Assembly (NCBI RefSeq): GCF_000143415.4
Contig: NW_003314377.1
Coordinates: forward strand, 138,240 to 202,239
Source: Selaginella moellendorffii
Taxonomy: Eukaryota > Streptophyta > Lycopodiopsida > Selaginellales > Selaginellaceae
Direction of reading: 5' to 3'
Length of the DNA stretch: 64,000 bases
Position numbers and translations under genes: made by a program. This document shows positions 33,682 to 46,295 of the stretch, piece by piece. Within the stretch, counting starts at the first letter, position 1; each line of letters opens with the position of its first letter. Under the pieces are notes generated by a model. The model worked only from the letters and a program-made list of their open reading frames with translations. It was not told the origin of the DNA and made no database searches.

Positions 33682-35931
33682 ATGGATCTTGGACGCGGCC
33701 GGAGCTGCCCGATCGCCAGCAAGCGCAGGAGACCCTCGGCTGAGGGCGGAGCGTGCATCGATCGATCGAGAATGGAGGATGTTTTGGAGGTTCTTCTCAC
33801 GGATTTGGATGCGGGGGTCACGGACGCGGCGTTGGAGCACATTTTGCACAGGCAGAGCAGCGATGACGAGAAGGTAGAGTTATTGGATCGATGCCTGGCG
33901 CTAGGTCTCCAATTGCAAGGCGTGGCCAATCGGCTCGCTAGAGAGCACGCCGCGCAGCACAACTCCTCCGTGTGGCCGTTTACTCCTGATCTAAGCATTA
34001 AGGTGAGCTCGCTCTGGAATTTTTTTTTCTCCTCCTTGATGGGCGATGGTTTGCACGAAGCGAAGATTTTCTCGTCGCTGGGAACGCAGACTTTGTGCCA
34101 GGCAGCGGCGGCGTGTACCATGTTTAGCAAGCTCGCGCTGGAAGCTGCTTGCTACACTAACATCGATCTCACGACTGGCGGATCGACTGTGACGGATGAA
34201 ACGGTGGAAAAGGTCATTCACCGAGCTGGCCGCTGTCTCAGGTTTTGGTTTCGTTCTTTCTCTCGTTCTAGACTAAGTTCCATTTGATTTTTCAGATCTT
34301 TGAAGCTCGGAGTTGTGCTCCACCATTGCCGTTTGCACGGACTGAAGCCGAGTTCTAGTCCTCTCAAGTTTCCTGTCATATATGACAGAAGCATGTTCAA
34401 CAAATCTTCGGAGTGGACGGCTTGTCCTCTCTCAAAGAGCTGCCTTCGTCCATTGATTGTCGATGGTGTAGCTGGGTAAAATTTTTCCTGTTTGCAAATC
34501 CTCGCTTACGATCTTTCCTTGCGTTTTGTTTCTCTTTCTTCAGAAGAATGTTGAAGGCCTTGCATCTCTACAACATCGAATCCATGGACAGCAAGTTCCT
34601 TTGCAAGGCACTGATGGCCTGTCCCGCTTTGATGGATTTGAAAGTCGTTGGCCTGTAAGAAGGAATAGTACCTTTTTATTTCTTCCGCGCTAACTTCTTA
34701 CCAGCTTTTAGCAACGTGAGCTTGACGACATTGATGGATTGCTTGGGCACTACTTGTCATGAACTCGAGGGTCTATGTTGCCAACAGGCAAACCTTGGCT
34801 CATGGCCTGGACGTAAGTTTTCTTGCTGCTGTTGTTCGTTCGTCACCGCTTAATGTCCTGTCAAATCTTTGCAGACAATGTGAAATTTAGTGCGTGTAGC
34901 ACTCTCGTCAAAGGATGCCCAAAGTTACTGTCGTTAACACTGAGTGAGTACCGGCTAGCAGACAGAAAAGCTTCCGTCCTTTTGACTGTACGTTTATTGC
35001 TGGATTGTTTTTATGTCAGCTGAAACTCTCGTGCTTCTCAGGGACTGGAGCACCTTACTCACGCTGATTTCTCTGGAGCCGATTACCTCAATGGTTTCTT
35101 CTTGAGGTAAGCGAGTGAAGAGTATCTCTTGTAAACTGAAAGCTGAGCTCGAGTTGTGTTTTGTTAGGAACCTCGTCGGCTGTGCTGAGCTTTGTCTCAA
35201 GACCTTGATTTTAAGAGATTGCGTGCGTTTGAAAGAGGTGTTAACTCGTCTTCACTTCCGGATTTGTTAATGGACGGAAATGCAGGTTGAAGTCCAACGT
35301 TTTCTCTTTGGCTTAAGAGCAGGCGAATGCAAGAACCTCCGTCACCTTGTGAGTTATTAAACATACCTGAAGGAGCTAGCTAACAGCGGCCTTATTGTTT
35401 CAGGACATTTCTAACAGAAACAATCTAGTTGGATCGGACTGGGGAAGAAGGATTCGTCCGAGGTACGTACGTTCCCGTTCCAGCCTTCACAAAACTAACT
35501 CTGCTCTCTTACATGGAAAAAGCTCCGAGTCGTTACTAGTTTTGCGCTCCGAACGTTCGGATCTCTGCCTCATGGCCGACTACCCAAGCTCCAAATGGTA
35601 TGCCGATTTGAAATCATATCGCTCTTTGCTCAGTCCTTGATCCTTCCCTCACAGTGGCAGTGATAGCTCCGTGAGCATGGACAGCTTCGAGGACAGCGAG
35701 AACGAGCAGATCCAGCTGAGCATCGAGTCCTCGGAGTACATGTCGGAGAACAGCTTCAGCTCAAGCAGTAGCAGCAGCCAACAGGACGAAGAGGAAGTGG
35801 AAGATGACGAGGAGGACCAGTACTTGATGAGCCAGGACGAGTTTTTTGAAGGCGATCTCGGAGAGCTCAGCCGTGGCAGTGAACAAAGCGATGGCATCAG
35901 ATTCAACCTTCCTCTACCAAGTTTCGGATGA
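33682..35931 (+). CDS. F-box/LRR protein, SKIP17-like
   Basis: F-box proteins recruit substrates to SCF ubiquitin ligases; SKIP17 is an Arabidopsis ASK-interacting member. Multi-exon gene from ATG 33682 (MEDVLEVLLTDLD at 33772 is an alternative). The N-terminal helical region DRCLALGLQLQGVANRLARE is typical of this subgroup. The F-box follows: HNSSVWPFTPDLSIK joined to IFSSLGTQTLCQAAAACTMF, interrupted by an intron. Leucine-rich repeats come next (MLKALHLYNIESMDSKFLCK, LVKGCPKLLSLTLSEYRLAD, LCLKTLILRDCVRLKE, CKNLRHLDISNRNNLV). The conserved SERSDLCLMADYPSSK and a long acidic Ser/Glu tail close the protein. It ends 58 bp from the convergent MYCBPAP gene. Confidence 0.88.
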
Positions 35932-35989
35932 GACAAGCAACAGAGAAGAAAGGCCGCATTCAACAAGAAAAAACTCTGGCTCTAGAAAC

Positions 35990-38904
35990 TCAGTCTCTAT
36001 CCTTACCGAGAACGAGGAAGAGCTTCTCCCTCTCCAGCGCAAAAATGTTCCACAGCGTCTGCTCATCCGGCTCCCGCTGCTTCTGTGCCAATATCTGCGA
36101 CTCCACCACCGAAATGGCCGCGTCCTCGAGCTTCTCAATCTCGTCCTCGACGCGCAAGAAACTCTCCATCAACACGTCCTTGACCGCCAACGCTACCGCG
36201 ACGTTCTCGTATAGCTTCGGAGGTGGCGGCGGCGGGATCTCCTCCCCATCTTCGTTATAAAGTGGCTCGGGTGGTGGCGGCGGCTCCTCCTCCTCGAGCA
36301 TGTCCGGGTCGAGCCCTTCCTCTATGGCCTTCTGGCGGCGGACCTCAAGACGAGCGTCCTCCTCCGCCTTGGCCTTCGCAGCGATGTCCGCCAGAGTGTT
36401 CTCCACCGCGTCGTGGACGGGATGGATGGCCTCGCTGAAGATCTTGAAGAGAGCCAAGTGGAACGTCGACGATGGATGAGCTGGGATCTCCGCCAGCTTC
36501 TTGATCTTTGGACACAGGCTGAGCACCTCGCGCCGGTTCTCCTCGCTGGTGATGTTCTCGCTGGCCTTGATGGTGTTTGCGAGCGATCCGTCCCACTCTA
36601 TAGTGAGAACCGGCTCTGGCGGCGGGGGTGGCGGCGGGGGTGGCGGCGGGGGGGCTCCTTTCTTGGGTGGCGGAGGTGGCGGCGGTGGTGGTAACTCTTC
36701 TACTGGAGGCTTTCGACTCTCGGCCTCCTCGAGCAAGGTGGCGTTGATGGCGGTGACGAGCTTGCGGCAGTAAGCGTCGGCGGCTGGGTTGTGGTACATT
36801 GGTGGCTCCGAGCCGAGGTTTCCTCGCAGGAATGCGTAGGCCGCGGGGGAGTACAGGTAGTCGGGCTTGCTCTTGAGCGTGGTGCATGTCAAGTCCGAGG
36901 AGTTGTCCAGCAGCTCTTCGATGACTTCCTCGACTCCGTGCATCATCTCTCGGTACTCGAGCTCCCGGGTCAGCTTGTTCCTCAGGTCCCTGCGAAAACA
37001 AGATGAAGTTCACGCAAAGTTTGAGATGGAGGGAGGAGTTTACCCTTTGAGATCTTCGGTCGTGGCTACGCCCTTGAAGTAGATTGGCGCGGGAGGGTCG
37101 GGCAGCACGGGAGTGGTCCAGAGGACCCACGTCTCGTAGAAGGATCCCGCAAAGTTGGAGAAGAAATTGAAACGGAAGTTTTGCACTTCGCCGGGTAGTA
37201 TGCGGCCGCTGGATGCCAATACGGTGAAGCGGTTGTGACGAGGAACTTGGAAGTTTTTATCTGCCAAAGGGATGTTAGAGCTTTGATGAAAACTATCTTT
37301 CCAAAGCTATAACATATTGTCTCGACAATAGCAAATACCATTCCAAGACTTTGATGGCTCCACGATTGGATCCTGAGGCCGCTTCTTCCAGCTATAGTAA
37401 ACGGCAACAGTGCCAACGTTTCTCATGGTGACATCTCGACTTGCTATCTCACCTGATGCAAGCACAGGCCATGTTTCGGAGCAACGGCAATTTTCGAGCT
37501 TTCACAAACCTGCCTTTGCTGTGAACAGTAGCGATTCTGTGCTAACTTTGATGGCTGGCTGGCTGTAAACCTCGCCAGCAGGCGCCTCCTCGCTTTTCTT
37601 TCCAAACTGTAAGCCGGAAGAACAAGAAAAACACTTCAAAAACACAAGCAAATTCCTGAAAGTCGACTACCTTGATACGCTCTCCTCCTTTCCGCTGCCG
37701 TTCAGCCTCTGGTTTGATCTTGTTTCCTACAAGCTGCCAACACCACTCCGTTGTTAGAAGATCGTTAATAGAAAGCAAACACTAGCTCTAAAGTGTTGCC
37801 TTGCTGAGAGGATGCGTCACCCCGTCTAAAACCGCCAGCCATCCATTACCAGAAGAAAAACTTAGCAAGCTTTGCAAACCCTGGCTTGTCCCAAAGAGAT
37901 GAGAGCCACCACAAGTGGATTCCAATCCCAAAACACCACTCCTGTTAAAACATTATTCAAGGTTTTGAAAGCAAGCCTCGGCTTCCAAAACCATTAGAAA
38001 CTGGACAAAAGAAAGAAAGCTTTCGAAGAAAACTAAAGCTCTGGTACATACCTGGAAACCATGAAAGTTTGGACGATGAGGCACTGTTGTCCGGATCCCC
38101 TTCTCGAGGCGCTCCATGTAGAGCTCAAACGGCCCCCATCGGCTTTTTCTCGTGTCCTGCCGCGAGTCTGTTTTGGTGAAGTAGTCCAGAGACATGTTTT
38201 CTTTGAGCGGGTTGCCAATCCTTTCGAGCGTGCGCTGAGCTAGAAGATCGTAAGGCATAGGCACAGCCGTTAAGTCACCAATCATAGGCTCGACCATCCA
38301 GTAATCTCGCAAGCTGATCTCCCACTGCCAAGAACCGGGAGGAAAAAAATGAGAAAACAAAAACGAGAGCTCGTGAGAAATCGAACAGAGGGAGCTTACC
38401 GTGTTTTCTCCGTAGTATCTATCTAAGTCGGACTTGGATTTCTCAAGGATGAGAATGTTCTCTTGCTTCAAGCGATAGAGGTTGATGTTTTCCATGAGTA
38501 TGTCCTCCTCGACTTTCTCGGTTTGCTTCATTGCCAGCTTTTTGGACTCCTCGTAGTTTCGACAATGGTACTGGTATCGCCTGCGAGATAGAAACAATGA
38601 GCAAGAACTTTCTTCTATCTAGAACAGAAGAATCAGGAAAAAAAAATGGAAGTGCTGCTTACTTGAAGGCGTTCTGGTGCTTGCGGTCCTCGATTTTCTG
38701 GAAGATGTGCTTCTTCTCTTTGGCAACCTTTTTTGGCGGCTTGAAGATGGACACCCTCGATCGCTTTTGCAACTCAGAGGGAAGCTCCTGGAGGGGCTGC
38801 GCGAGCGCCTTGTTTGAATCAAAGCCATCGCCAGGGACTGGAATCATGGTCGCCCGGAAAGACCAATTGTTCTTCTTCACCGGGTACATGTTCTTGGCCG
38901 CCAT
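35990..38904 (-). CDS. MYCBP-associated protein (MYCBPAP), ciliary
   Basis: Family found in organisms with motile cilia and linked to the axonemal central apparatus; here it is presumably needed for swimming sperm. Several exons from ATG 38904: NMYPVKKNNWSFRATMIPVP, PELQKR-like SELQKRSRVSIFKPPKK, YHCRNYEESKKLAMKQTEKV, WEISLRDYWMVEPMIGDLTA, RKSRWGPFELYMERLEKGIR. An ASH/Hydin-like beta domain follows (SRDVTMRNVGTVAVYYSWKK, RILPGEVQNFRFNFFSNFAG, YETWVLWTTPVLP). The last exon has long proline runs (36240-36290 and 36610-36700) between helical segments and ends LGKDRD. Alternative-frame ORFs over the proline-coding repeat are artefacts. Confidence 0.85.
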
Positions 38905-39305
38905 GGCGCCGCCCTCCGCCCTCTCTCCAATTCAAATGCTGGAAACGCGCCAAATGCCGAGCCCTAGGTCCCAGCTCGGCCGAGGTTCGAATCCCTTCCT
39001 AGCTCGTTCGATCGATCTAATCGCTATTCTAGCTAAGAATCTCCCTCGCATCGATTACCTTGCTAGGTCTTGGCGAGCCTTTCTCTTGATCTCTCATTTC
39101 TTCGCTCTAGCAACGCCAGCGATCGCGAAGCCCTCGCATTCTTCCTTTGGCGGGAGTGATTTCCTCGAGCTCCGAAAGGTCGCGAGCTCGAATCCCAGCT
39201 GGGCCGGATGGACTGACGGAATGTTCTTGGTGATATTTGGGGGTTTAGGGCTCAAGTGACGGAATATGATAGGGCCTTGCTCGAGCTGGAGATAGCGCGC
39301 GCGCC

Positions 39306-41243
39306 ATGGCGGGCGTTCTTCCTTTCTCATGCTTCCAGCGGCGATATTTCGACGCGCCCGACACAAAATGTGGATCTTCTTCTCTTTCAGATTGCGCTGA
39401 GCCGTGTTCTTCGTCCGTCGCCTCTCCGTGCTGGATTTCGTCGAGGTATGATCCACGCAGAGCAGCGCGGGGGGTTAGAATCCAGGTAGCGGCTGCAGTA
39501 GCGAGGAATTCTCCAAGGATTAGGAACCTTAGGAACAATCCCGGCCCGGCGTTGAGCCCCGAGCAGCTTGCGTGGGAACGGATGATGCTCGAGGTAGAGA
39601 AATCTCCCGAGCCACTGGCAATTCTCAAGAAGTACGCTGGAGATGGAAATATTTCTAGGGAGAGTGTCGTCGGGACGCTCACCAGGTTTAAGCAAATGCA
39701 GGCGTGGAAGATAATTATCAAGGTTCGTGATCTTAGGAAAGAAAAACATGTGTTTCTCATTCTTTCTCTTCCAGTTCACGGAATGGCTCATGGAGCAAGG
39801 ATGGTACAATTTCAACCAGAAGGATTACTTCCTGGTTTTGCTGGCCTATTGCAAGGATGGGCAAGTCGACAAGACGGAAGGAATTTTCCAACGAATGGCA
39901 GAGCTTGGTGTTGCGGCCAACATCGAAATGTACACGCTACAAATCGAAGGCTACGGTCGACGACGGAGTTTTGACAAGGCTGAAGCTGTGTTTCAGAGAC
40001 TGCTAACAACTGGTCCTTCGCCTACAGCACAGACTTATCAAACCATGATGAAATCATACAGTGAGGTAAATCCTCTTTCCTTATTTCCTATCGATCAATG
40101 TGTGTTACACAGGCTGGGAGGTTGGATGATGTCCAACGAATTTTTAAGCTGGTAACAGATTCGCCGAGTCCAACAGTAAAACCGGACGCGAGAATGTATA
40201 ATTTGATGATTCATACGTATGGGAAGCAGGGCAAAGTTGAACAGGCCATGTCCGTTTATCAGTCGATGAAACGTGAGCGCGTGGCATTAACGATAGTTAC
40301 GTTCAACAGTCTTCTTGCATGTCAAAAGACTTGGAAGGATGCTGAAGATGTTTTCCGGAAGGTAAACATTCATTTCGATTATTTCAGCGATGCTGAACCC
40401 GCTCTTTTTATTTTGCAGTTGCAAGCTGCCAAGCTCGACCCAGATGTCTTCTCATATACCGCTCTGGTAAATGCGTACGCCAAGGCGAGGAGGGCGGAAT
40501 GTGCACACGCTGCTTTCGATGACATGATTGCCGCTGGCATAAGGTAGTGAGTGATTGAATCCTTGTATGATCTAAATTTTTGTTTTTCAGACCGACACAA
40601 GTTGCCTATAACGCACTTATTAATGCGTATGCGAAGTGTAAAGATCCGGAGGGAGCACGAGCTGTTTTAAAACAGATGAAACAGAACGGGTATAATTCTC
40701 CTAACTATTTTTTAGTCGAGTCTAATAGTCGAAAACAGGTGTACCCCTACCGTGGAGTCCTATACGTCTTTGATATCTGCTTATGTTAGCGTGAACTTGA
40801 TGGCTAAAGCGGAACAGACAGTTTTGCGAATGAAGGAAGCGGACTTGCAACCCAACTTGCAGACATTTTGCATTCTGATGACGGGCTACGCGAACGGGAA
40901 CAAGTTAGACAACATGATGAGGTCTTTCGAGACGATGAAGCTTGCGGGATTAGAACCAAACCGTCACGTGTACACGGTACTGGTAAACGCCTATGGGTCC
41001 AACGACGATTTTGATTCAGCTATCATCTGGTACAAGCAAATGCTAGGCACTGGATGCAAACCGGATCCAATTCTGAGAACAGTACTGCTGAAAATAGCCA
41101 AGAGTCACGAGCAAACGGAGGAGATACACGAGCTTCTAGGAATGCAAAAATCTGCTAGGAGTTTGGAAGAAGGCTTGGACACAGGAGTGGATACTCTGGT
41201 TCTGCCCCAACTGGAGAAACAGGAACTAGTGGCTGCTCGATGA
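39306..41243 (+). CDS. P-class pentatricopeptide repeat protein, probably plastid
   Basis: Unlike the PLS genes in this window it has introns (for example 39723-39774, 40066-40112, 40362-40419) and P-class repeats. From ATG 39306 a Cys/Ser/Arg-rich presequence leads to NNPGPALSPEQLAWERMMLE and SPEPLAILKKY. Repeats include WYNFNQKDYFLVLLAYCKDG, IEMYTLQIEGYGRRRSFDKA, YNLMIHTYGKQGKVEQAMSV, FSYTALVNAYAKARRAECAH, AYNALINAYAKCKDPEGARA and NRHVYTVLVNAYGSNDDFDS. The overall pattern resembles the Arabidopsis At3g59040 type, which acts in plastid RNA metabolism. It faces MYCBPAP across 400 bp. No SMR or other C-terminal domain is present. Confidence 0.9.
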
Positions 41244-41705
41244 AACCACAGACAGGAAATTTTGCTTTAGATCCAGGAAACTAGAGCTGGGGACCTGCTG
41301 GAATTGTATACATAAGTCCAAAGGTACGGCCTTTCGTTTAGTTTCGGTTCTGAGTGACTTGTGTTTTGCTCCAGGCTTCAGTTTCTCTACTGTACAGAGC
41401 GGAACTGAACTGACTGTTGCAAGCAAGTTGCTGCTGGTCGTGATTAAAAAACAAAGAAAAGAAAAAAAGAACTACTTTTTGTTATCGCTTTGGAGTTGAA
41501 TGGACGTGAGTTTCTGCATTGCATTTCTTCTCTTTCTAGGTAGTTAGTTTGGATTTCTAGGATATTCTCGTGTCGAGAAATCCATATCTTACAGATCTCG
41601 TCATCATAGACCGAAGCTGACAAAAGACAAGGGGACATATTCCAGATTCTCAGCCTGTATGTAAAAAAGACTGGTTTCTTCGGTGTTCTTGAAACAGCAG
41701 CAAGA

Positions 41706-43934
41706 AATGGCAACCACAGTTCTAAGTGTGAGCGTTCCAGCGAAGAATGATTTCCAGCATCCTGTCGAAGATCAGCAACCAGAACTGGAGTACTGCGTCA
41801 ATGACAGTCCTCCGTGGGGTTCGTATGAATTTTGCATTTCATTTGGTTCTTGTTCCTGCTGACAGTAGTTTTATCTTCTTTTTCTAGTCGAAACATCGTT
41901 TCTGGCTTTTCAACACTACCTCACGATGCTCGGAACGACTGTAGTAATTCCAAGTATCATGGTCGACGCAATCGGAGGCGACGATGTAAGTGGAGCATTT
42001 TTGTTCTCAAGGCTGACACGCTGCACTGTTTTGTTTCTTTTTTCTCCAGCGACACAGGACTCTAGTTATTCAAGCGTTGCTCTTCGTCAGCGGCCTGACT
42101 ACGCTCGGTCAGACTTTCTTTGGGACGAGGCTCCCGGCAGTGATTGGAGGATCCTACGCCTTTATGATTCCGACGCTGACAATTATCAATTCCCCGAAAC
42201 TGCTTAGCATCTATGATTCCGAGGAGGTACTTTGTGTTTGTTTCTTTCTTTGGTGATTGGATTTGAATGTTTACGTTGTAGAGATTTCTTCAAACCATAC
42301 GTGCAATTCAAGGTGCTCTTATTTGCGCTTCCAGCATTCAAATAGCTCTGGGATTTAGTGGAGTGTGGGGTGTATTTTCAAGGTCAGTTTTGAAAGATTT
42401 TCTTCTTTCGTTTGTTGTAACGAACTCGACCAGGTTTATGTGCCCCATGACAATAGCTCCTGTTATTATGATGACTGCTCTAGGAATTTACGAGTATGGA
42501 TTTCCCGGGGTTGGAAAATGCGTGCAAATTGGACTTCCTCAGCTGGCATTGATACTCATCCTTTCACAAGTATGTTATCAACTTTTTTTTTCTCACCTCA
42601 CAATGCGTTTGCTCCACAGTACTTGAAATCGGTGAAGCTGCGGCCTCAAGGAATACCAGTGTTTGAGCGTTTTCCGATTATCTTTTCTATGGCCTTAATC
42701 TGGGCCTACGCGCAAGTTCTTACACTGAGTGGAGCTTATCGACATTCAAGCCCCTTGGGGCAGATGCACTGTCGAACGGACCGTGCTAATCTCATCAGCT
42801 CAGCTCCATGGTAAATCGTTTTGAACGTTCTTAGACACCTTACAGCTTTAAACATATAATGCAGGGTCAGGGTTCCGTATCCTTTGCAATGGGGAACTCC
42901 AACGTTCAGTGCAAGTCATGTGTTCGGGATGATGGCCGCGGTGCTTGTTTCTCTTGTTGAGGTGAGGAGTATTTTGGTTTTTATTCACGAGAGGAACTTC
43001 GTACGTTCTTCACGCAGTCTACGGGAACTTTTTATGGTCTATCGAGACTTTCGGGGGCGACGCCTCCACCGTCTCATGTTTTGAGCCGTGGAATAGGCTG
43101 GCAGGTTCGTGTCACTCAATCTTTTGTTCTCTGATGAAGGTTGACCGTTTTATAAATATGAAAGGGAATTGGAATCATGCTCTGTGGCATGTTCGGGACT
43201 GCAACTGGTTGTACAGCTTTAGTGTAAGTTTGAACCTTTTTTGTTATCAAATCTGCAGTTTTCACTTCTGTGGTTTTGTAGGGAGAATGCAGGTTTGATT
43301 GGCCTAACAAGGGTTGGAAGCCGAAGAATAGTTCAACTATCAGCTATCTTGATGATCTTCTTCTCGGTTTTCGGTGAGCTGCAGAAACCAATCAAAAAAT
43401 CATAACGTATTCTCTCTTGTTTTTCAGGTAAATTTGGTGCCATCCTTGCTTCAATCCCCGTGCCACTGTTTGCAGCGGTCTATTGCATTCTGGCCGGGGT
43501 GTTAGCTTCGACCGGTTTCACCTTTCTCCAATTTGCAAACTTAAGCTCCCGGAGGAATCTCTTCATCCTGGGATTCTCGCTGTTCCTGGGACTGTCAGTT
43601 CCGCAGTACTTTCGAGAGTTCGCCGATTCCGCAGGCCACGGTCCCGTGCACAGTGGAGCCAACTGGGTACGATAAAAACCTCAGCTGTCCTCACCAAAAT
43701 CTCTACCTCTCTTTGCAGTTTGACGATGCTCTCAACGTTACGTTCTCCTCCAATGCCGCAGTAACTCTGATGGTGGCGGTTCTCCTCGACAACACGCTCG
43801 ACATTGGAGCGCCAAATGCAAAGAACCGCGGCGTGAATTGGTGGAGCAAGTTCTACAACTTTGGAGACGACGTGAGGAGCGAAGAGTTTTACAAGCTGCC
43901 ACTAAACCTCAACGATTACTTCCCGCAAGCTTGA
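41706..43934 (+). CDS. Nucleobase-ascorbate transporter (NAT/NCS2)
   Basis: Plasma-membrane carrier of the NCS2 family for purines, uracil or ascorbate. About twelve exons from ATG 41706. The family order is clear: ELEYCVNDSPPW, FLAFQHYLTMLGTTVVIPSI, RLPAVIGGSYAFMIPTLTII, SGVWGVFSRFMCPMTIAPVI, RFPIIFSMALIWAYAQVLTL, the SAPW-RVPYPLQWGTPTF loop, STGTFYGLSRLSGATPPPSH, GIGIMLCGMFGTATGCTALV, the signature ENAGLIGLTRVGSRRIVQLS and LASIPVPLFAAVYCILAGVL. The C-terminus ends KFYNFGDDVRSEEFYKLPLN followed by LNDYFPQA. Twelve to fourteen membrane segments are expected. Confidence 0.94.
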
Positions 43935-44198
43935 AAAAAAATCCAGGCAAGAACATTGGTATACTATATTCTTTTCAAGGACGCTGCTGGCTAAACTTTT
44001 CCTGTGCAGGGACGTGGCAACCACTGGTGTGCCTATAATGATAAAGGCGCGACTTTGGTTGGATTCCCGCCACGTAGCCGACGAATATACCCCTCCATGG
44101 AAGCCAGGTGCTTCCTCTTCGTCGCCCAAGAACTAAAGAGCTCTGTGTGTGCTGCAGTTAGAGGATAGGGTTAGGGTTTGCGATGCGCCTTCCAGTGG

Positions 44199-44427
44199 AT
44201 GGAGAATTCCCGGAAGCCGATGTCTAGAATGAGGTACAATACCGATCTCTTCTTTCTACCAAGCTGGTCGTCTCTGCCCACTGTGAGCATGGGAATGCTA
44301 GCTAGTCTCTTTTATGTTCTTCTTCTCTTCCTCTTTTCTCGCATTGGAGGGGCGGAGCTTCCTGTTGTATCCAGGATTGCTTTTGGTTCGTGTGCTCATC
44401 AGGACGTTCCTCAGGTTAAAAAAAACT

Positions 44428-44467
<40 letters not shown>

Positions 44468-46111
44468 ACTGATCCATATTCTTTTGTTTTTTGTTTTCCA
44501 GCCGATATGGTCGGCTGTGCTGGATTTCAAGCCCGAGGTGTTTATCTGGCTTGGAGACAACATTTACGCGGATAACAAGCGGCCGACTCGGGTGTTTGGA
44601 AAGGAACGCACCGCTGGGCCTTGGAAGAACATCCCCCGCTTCTCTCCTGTGTCGCTTGAAGAAATGGCGGAGAAGTATCGGAAAGGGAAGAGCGTTCCCG
44701 AGTACAAGAGATTGAGAGCAACTACACAGGTTGGTTCGTGATTTTTCTGGCTTGTTTATAGCACATTGCTCTTGGACAGATTATAGGAACTTGGGATGAC
44801 CATGATTATGGCCTCAATGACGCTGGAAAGGAGTTTGAAGGCAAGAGGGAGAGCCAAAAGTTAATGCTGGAGAATTTGGACGAGCCTTTGGACAGCCCCA
44901 GGTAGGCAAGCGCGTAATTTTTCTATTATTCATCTGTTTTTTCGCTTTGTCTAGATGGTCCCAGGAGGGGGTCTATACGTCTTACTCTTATGGTCCTTTA
45001 GGAAAGAGAATTAAGGTATGATCGAAGCTTCGTTATCGTTTTGAGCTCCTGAAAGTAGCATTTACAAGCAGGTTATTCTTCTAGATACAAGGTACCACAG
45101 AGATCCGATTTTCAGCGACGGGACGGTGCTGGGAGAAAAGCAGTGGACGTTTCTGGAGAAAGAACTGACCGAGACCGATGCGCAAATCAATATCATAGCT
45201 TCGTCCATTCAAGTGAGTATCTTCTGCTATTATCATGCTACATACGTGGGATTGATCTGTTTGCGCTTGTAAAGGTGTTGGGCAACTTTTCTTCGACTGT
45301 GCGACCTTTCTTTCACGTGGAAGCATGGTCGCACTTTCCAAAAGAGCAAGAACGACTTTTTGATGTAATTGCACGCTCGAATGTAAGTCTGGATGCTGAG
45401 GCTTTGGGATTTTGACATCCAGCTCTCTCCATGCACAGGCAAGTGGTGTTGTCTTTATCAGTGGGGATGTGCACTTTGGGGAAATCACTAGGTACGACTG
45501 TGGTATCAGCTACCCGCTTTATGATGTGACATCGAGTGGCCTTACACAGGCAGTGGAGCAGTCTAAGCTTGCTCCGCTAGCAAGGTTCTCTGCCTGGCTA
45601 ATGCCAACTAGTATGAGGGTATACAATCAATGGTGCCGATACAGCTCTTGCGTTTATGGTTCGTATCAGTCTCTCTTCTCTTCTACTCATGTCTTGAGAA
45701 TTTTGCAAACCTTCGTCACTCCAGGCAAACAGAACTTCGGAACTTTCCTCATCGACTGGACCGAGGACAATGTCAAAATTGTCGCGGAGATCAGAGACGT
45801 GTTTGGACGGCCTGCGCTCAAGGAGATCATCCCGCTCTCGAAACTCCAGGCACAAGATGGAGCAGAGAGAAACTTCAAGCGGCTAAGGAAGAAGATCCAG
45901 AGGCACTGTACACGGGAAGTCGACCTTCCCTGGTACCTGAGATACCGACTGGCTGCCGTCGTTTACTCTCTCTTCACTGGTAAGTTCCCTTGTTTGCTCG
46001 CTTCTCGTTCTGACACAAGCAAAATGTGCAGTGATCATACTGGCTGTTTCTGTTTCCCTTTACTGTCTGGTGAGAGTGGGAAGCAGCAAGCTTCACAAGA
46101 AGTCCGAGTGA
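44199..46111 (+). CDS. PhoD-like metallophosphatase
   Basis: Calcineurin-like phosphodiesterase/alkaline phosphatase of the PhoD type. Several exons. An N-terminal signal or anchor segment (SMGMLASLFYVLLLFLFSRI) precedes the catalytic domain: IAFGSCAHQD, VFIWLGDNIYADNKRP (metal ligand GDN), IIGTWDDHDYGLNDAG (DDHD), ILLDTRYHRDP, SGVVFISGDVHFGEITRYDC (GDVH), and NFGTFLIDWTEDNVKIVAEI. The last exon encodes a C-terminal hydrophobic segment VIILAVSVSLYCLVRV and a basic tail, so the protein may be anchored at both ends or tail-anchored. The start is uncertain; an internal Met before GMLASLF would leave the signal intact. The first intron carries a TG microsatellite. Confidence 0.9.
44432..44465 (+). 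repeat. (TG)n microsatellite in intron 1 of PhoD-like gene
   Basis: About 17 TG units, beginning roughly 17 bp after the probable 5' splice site AG|GTTAAA. UG repeats of this kind can bind TDP-43/CELF-type splicing factors. Confidence 0.85.
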
Positions 46112-46295
46112 AAGTTAAAAGTACGTAGAGTTTATACTTTTGTTCTATTTTTAATCCACAAAGGGGATAACACTTGTTTAAGGATAAAGTACTATCTTAC
46201 TCAGATAGTTTTTAATAGCATCCGAAATGATAGAGATGAGCAGGGCCTATAAAATGGTGCTACAATCACAAGGGTTCGTGGTATCAGAGCTTGTG

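Noticed and set aside
36345-37130. 261-codon minus frame overlapping MYCBPAP
   Set aside because: Shifted frame of the MYCBPAP exon; rich in Arg and Ala and not conserved in type.
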